A DNA stretch of 64,000 nt from Nannochloropsis oceanica (lineage: Eukaryota > Sar > Eustigmatophyceae > Eustigmatales > Monodopsidaceae). The DNA is taken from contig CP038112.1 in the NCBI GenBank assembly GCA_004519485.1, forward strand, positions 124,001 through 188,000, read 5' to 3'. Shown piece after piece: positions 63,291-64,000 of this stretch; within the stretch, counting starts at the first letter, position 1, and every line of letters begins with the position of its first letter. The notes under the pieces were generated by a model. That model made no database searches, was not told where the DNA came from, and worked only from the letters and a program-made list of their open reading frames with translations. The translations under genes and the position numbers were made by a program.

Positions 63291-64000
63291 ATGGCATCCC
63301 CTCCCGCGGCTGGCATCAAGCGACGCCGTCAAGCACGTCAATCGGGCCCTTCCCTTCTCGTCCTTGCTGCGATGCTGACAGCAGCAGCTACCTCTGGCCT
63401 AGGCAGTGCCGCCCCCCTGGGCAATGGCCAACGCGGCAGAAGCAGCCTTCCGAGAGGGCCTCATCGGGTAGGAAAGGAGTGGATGAATGGAGGTTTGATA
63501 TCGAGATGCGTAATGTGTGTGACTTAAGAGTTATATAGCCCAGAGATACTCCTTACAATGGCACATTTCCCAGGAGAACGGAAGATAGAGAGGTGGAGGT
63601 AGTGTTAGAGCGACTGCCTTCTTCCATCTCGCGTTTCCTCCCTCTCTTACCCGTTCTCCCTTGTGGTGCCCATTAACTTACACGTACACATACATTCTCG
63701 ATGTCTCTAAATGTATCTTTCCATCACTCATCCCTCCTTCGCACCTCTACCACTCACACGAATGACCAAAAGCAGCCACCCATCGACGCCCGCGGCGGCA
63801 GCAGCTTTGTACCTCCTCCTCCCCAACAATCTGGCACCCGGCATCCACGCAACAACGTCAACGACGACCCTCCGCAAGAGCCACAACAGCGACAACAACA
63901 ACAAGGAGGGAATTACGCCGCAGCTGCTGCTGCCGGGGGTCCCGTGACCCGTCCGTGGGGCCCTGTCTCACCTTCCTACAGCTATCAACGGTACTACACC
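63291..64000 (+). CDS. N-terminal part of a secreted or membrane Gln/Pro-rich protein (cut by the right window edge)
   Basis: Exon 1, 63291-63467, encodes MASPPAAGIKRRRQARQSGP then a hydrophobic segment (SLLVLAAMLTAAATSGLGSA), a signal peptide or anchor. The donor CGG|GTAGGA is followed by an intron of about 300 bases and exon 2 from 63773 (or 63776), which runs open to the window end with QPPIDARGGSSFVPPPPQQS, a Gln run and YAAAAAAGGPVTRPWGPVSP. The two exons are in the same phase. No known domain is reached before the edge. The plus frame at 63711-63947 in another frame is a shadow. The family is unknown. Confidence 0.5.

Overview
This window looks like nuclear DNA of a photosynthetic stramenopile. 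A eustigmatophyte such as Nannochloropsis/Microchloropsis is my best guess, from recognition only. The evidence is: GT-AG introns interrupting most conserved genes; two plastid proteins whose signal peptides end in an A|F cleavage motif (a ClpR-like Clp subunit and a DUF1823 protein); divinyl chlorophyllide 8-vinyl reductase; sterol C-24 methyltransferase; and a eukaryotic nitrate reductase beside an NRT2 nitrate transporter. Genes are closely packed on both strands. I recognised no transposon, virus-like element, CRISPR array, rRNA or tRNA.

Layout. 1-9.7 kb: an acidic nuclear-type protein cut by the left edge, a small coiled-coil protein, a secreted histidine acid phosphatase, a NEK-like kinase with 37 glutamines in a row, ClpR and DUF1823. 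10-18.7 kb: a very large Urb1/Npa1 ribosome-biogenesis gene whose frame changes at two long G runs. 19-30.7 kb: a five-exon globin with an N-terminal membrane anchor, a DCAF11-type WD40 protein, DVR, a JmjC oxygenase, PP2A methylesterase (PPME1) and a FRA10AC1 homologue. 31.9-36.6 kb: an unknown coiled-coil protein, a small unknown three-exon gene and RPS10. 38.1-47.8 kb: an eight-exon, 2772-residue CHD-type chromatin remodeller with an exceptional domain set. 49-54 kb: OST48 and sterol methyltransferase. 55.3-62 kb: 13-exon nitrate reductase and 5-exon NRT2, divergently arranged. 63.3 kb to the end: the start of a secreted Q/P-rich protein.

The one clear functional cluster is nitrate assimilation: NRT2 imports nitrate and nitrate reductase reduces it, with 945 bp between their start codons. 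The other genes are housekeeping neighbours without an evident shared pathway. Several introns share one design: G/A-rich just after the donor and C/T-rich before the acceptor, so the two intron ends are complementary. The most novel object is the CHD protein. It combines a zinc ribbon, a split chromodomain 2 holding a bromodomain and a zinc finger, PDZ-like, AP2-like and NUMOD-like modules, a SNF2 motor and at least four C-terminal PHD-type fingers.

Intron positions were assigned by hand from GT-AG sites, reading phase and protein similarity. Start codons are the first plausible ATG.
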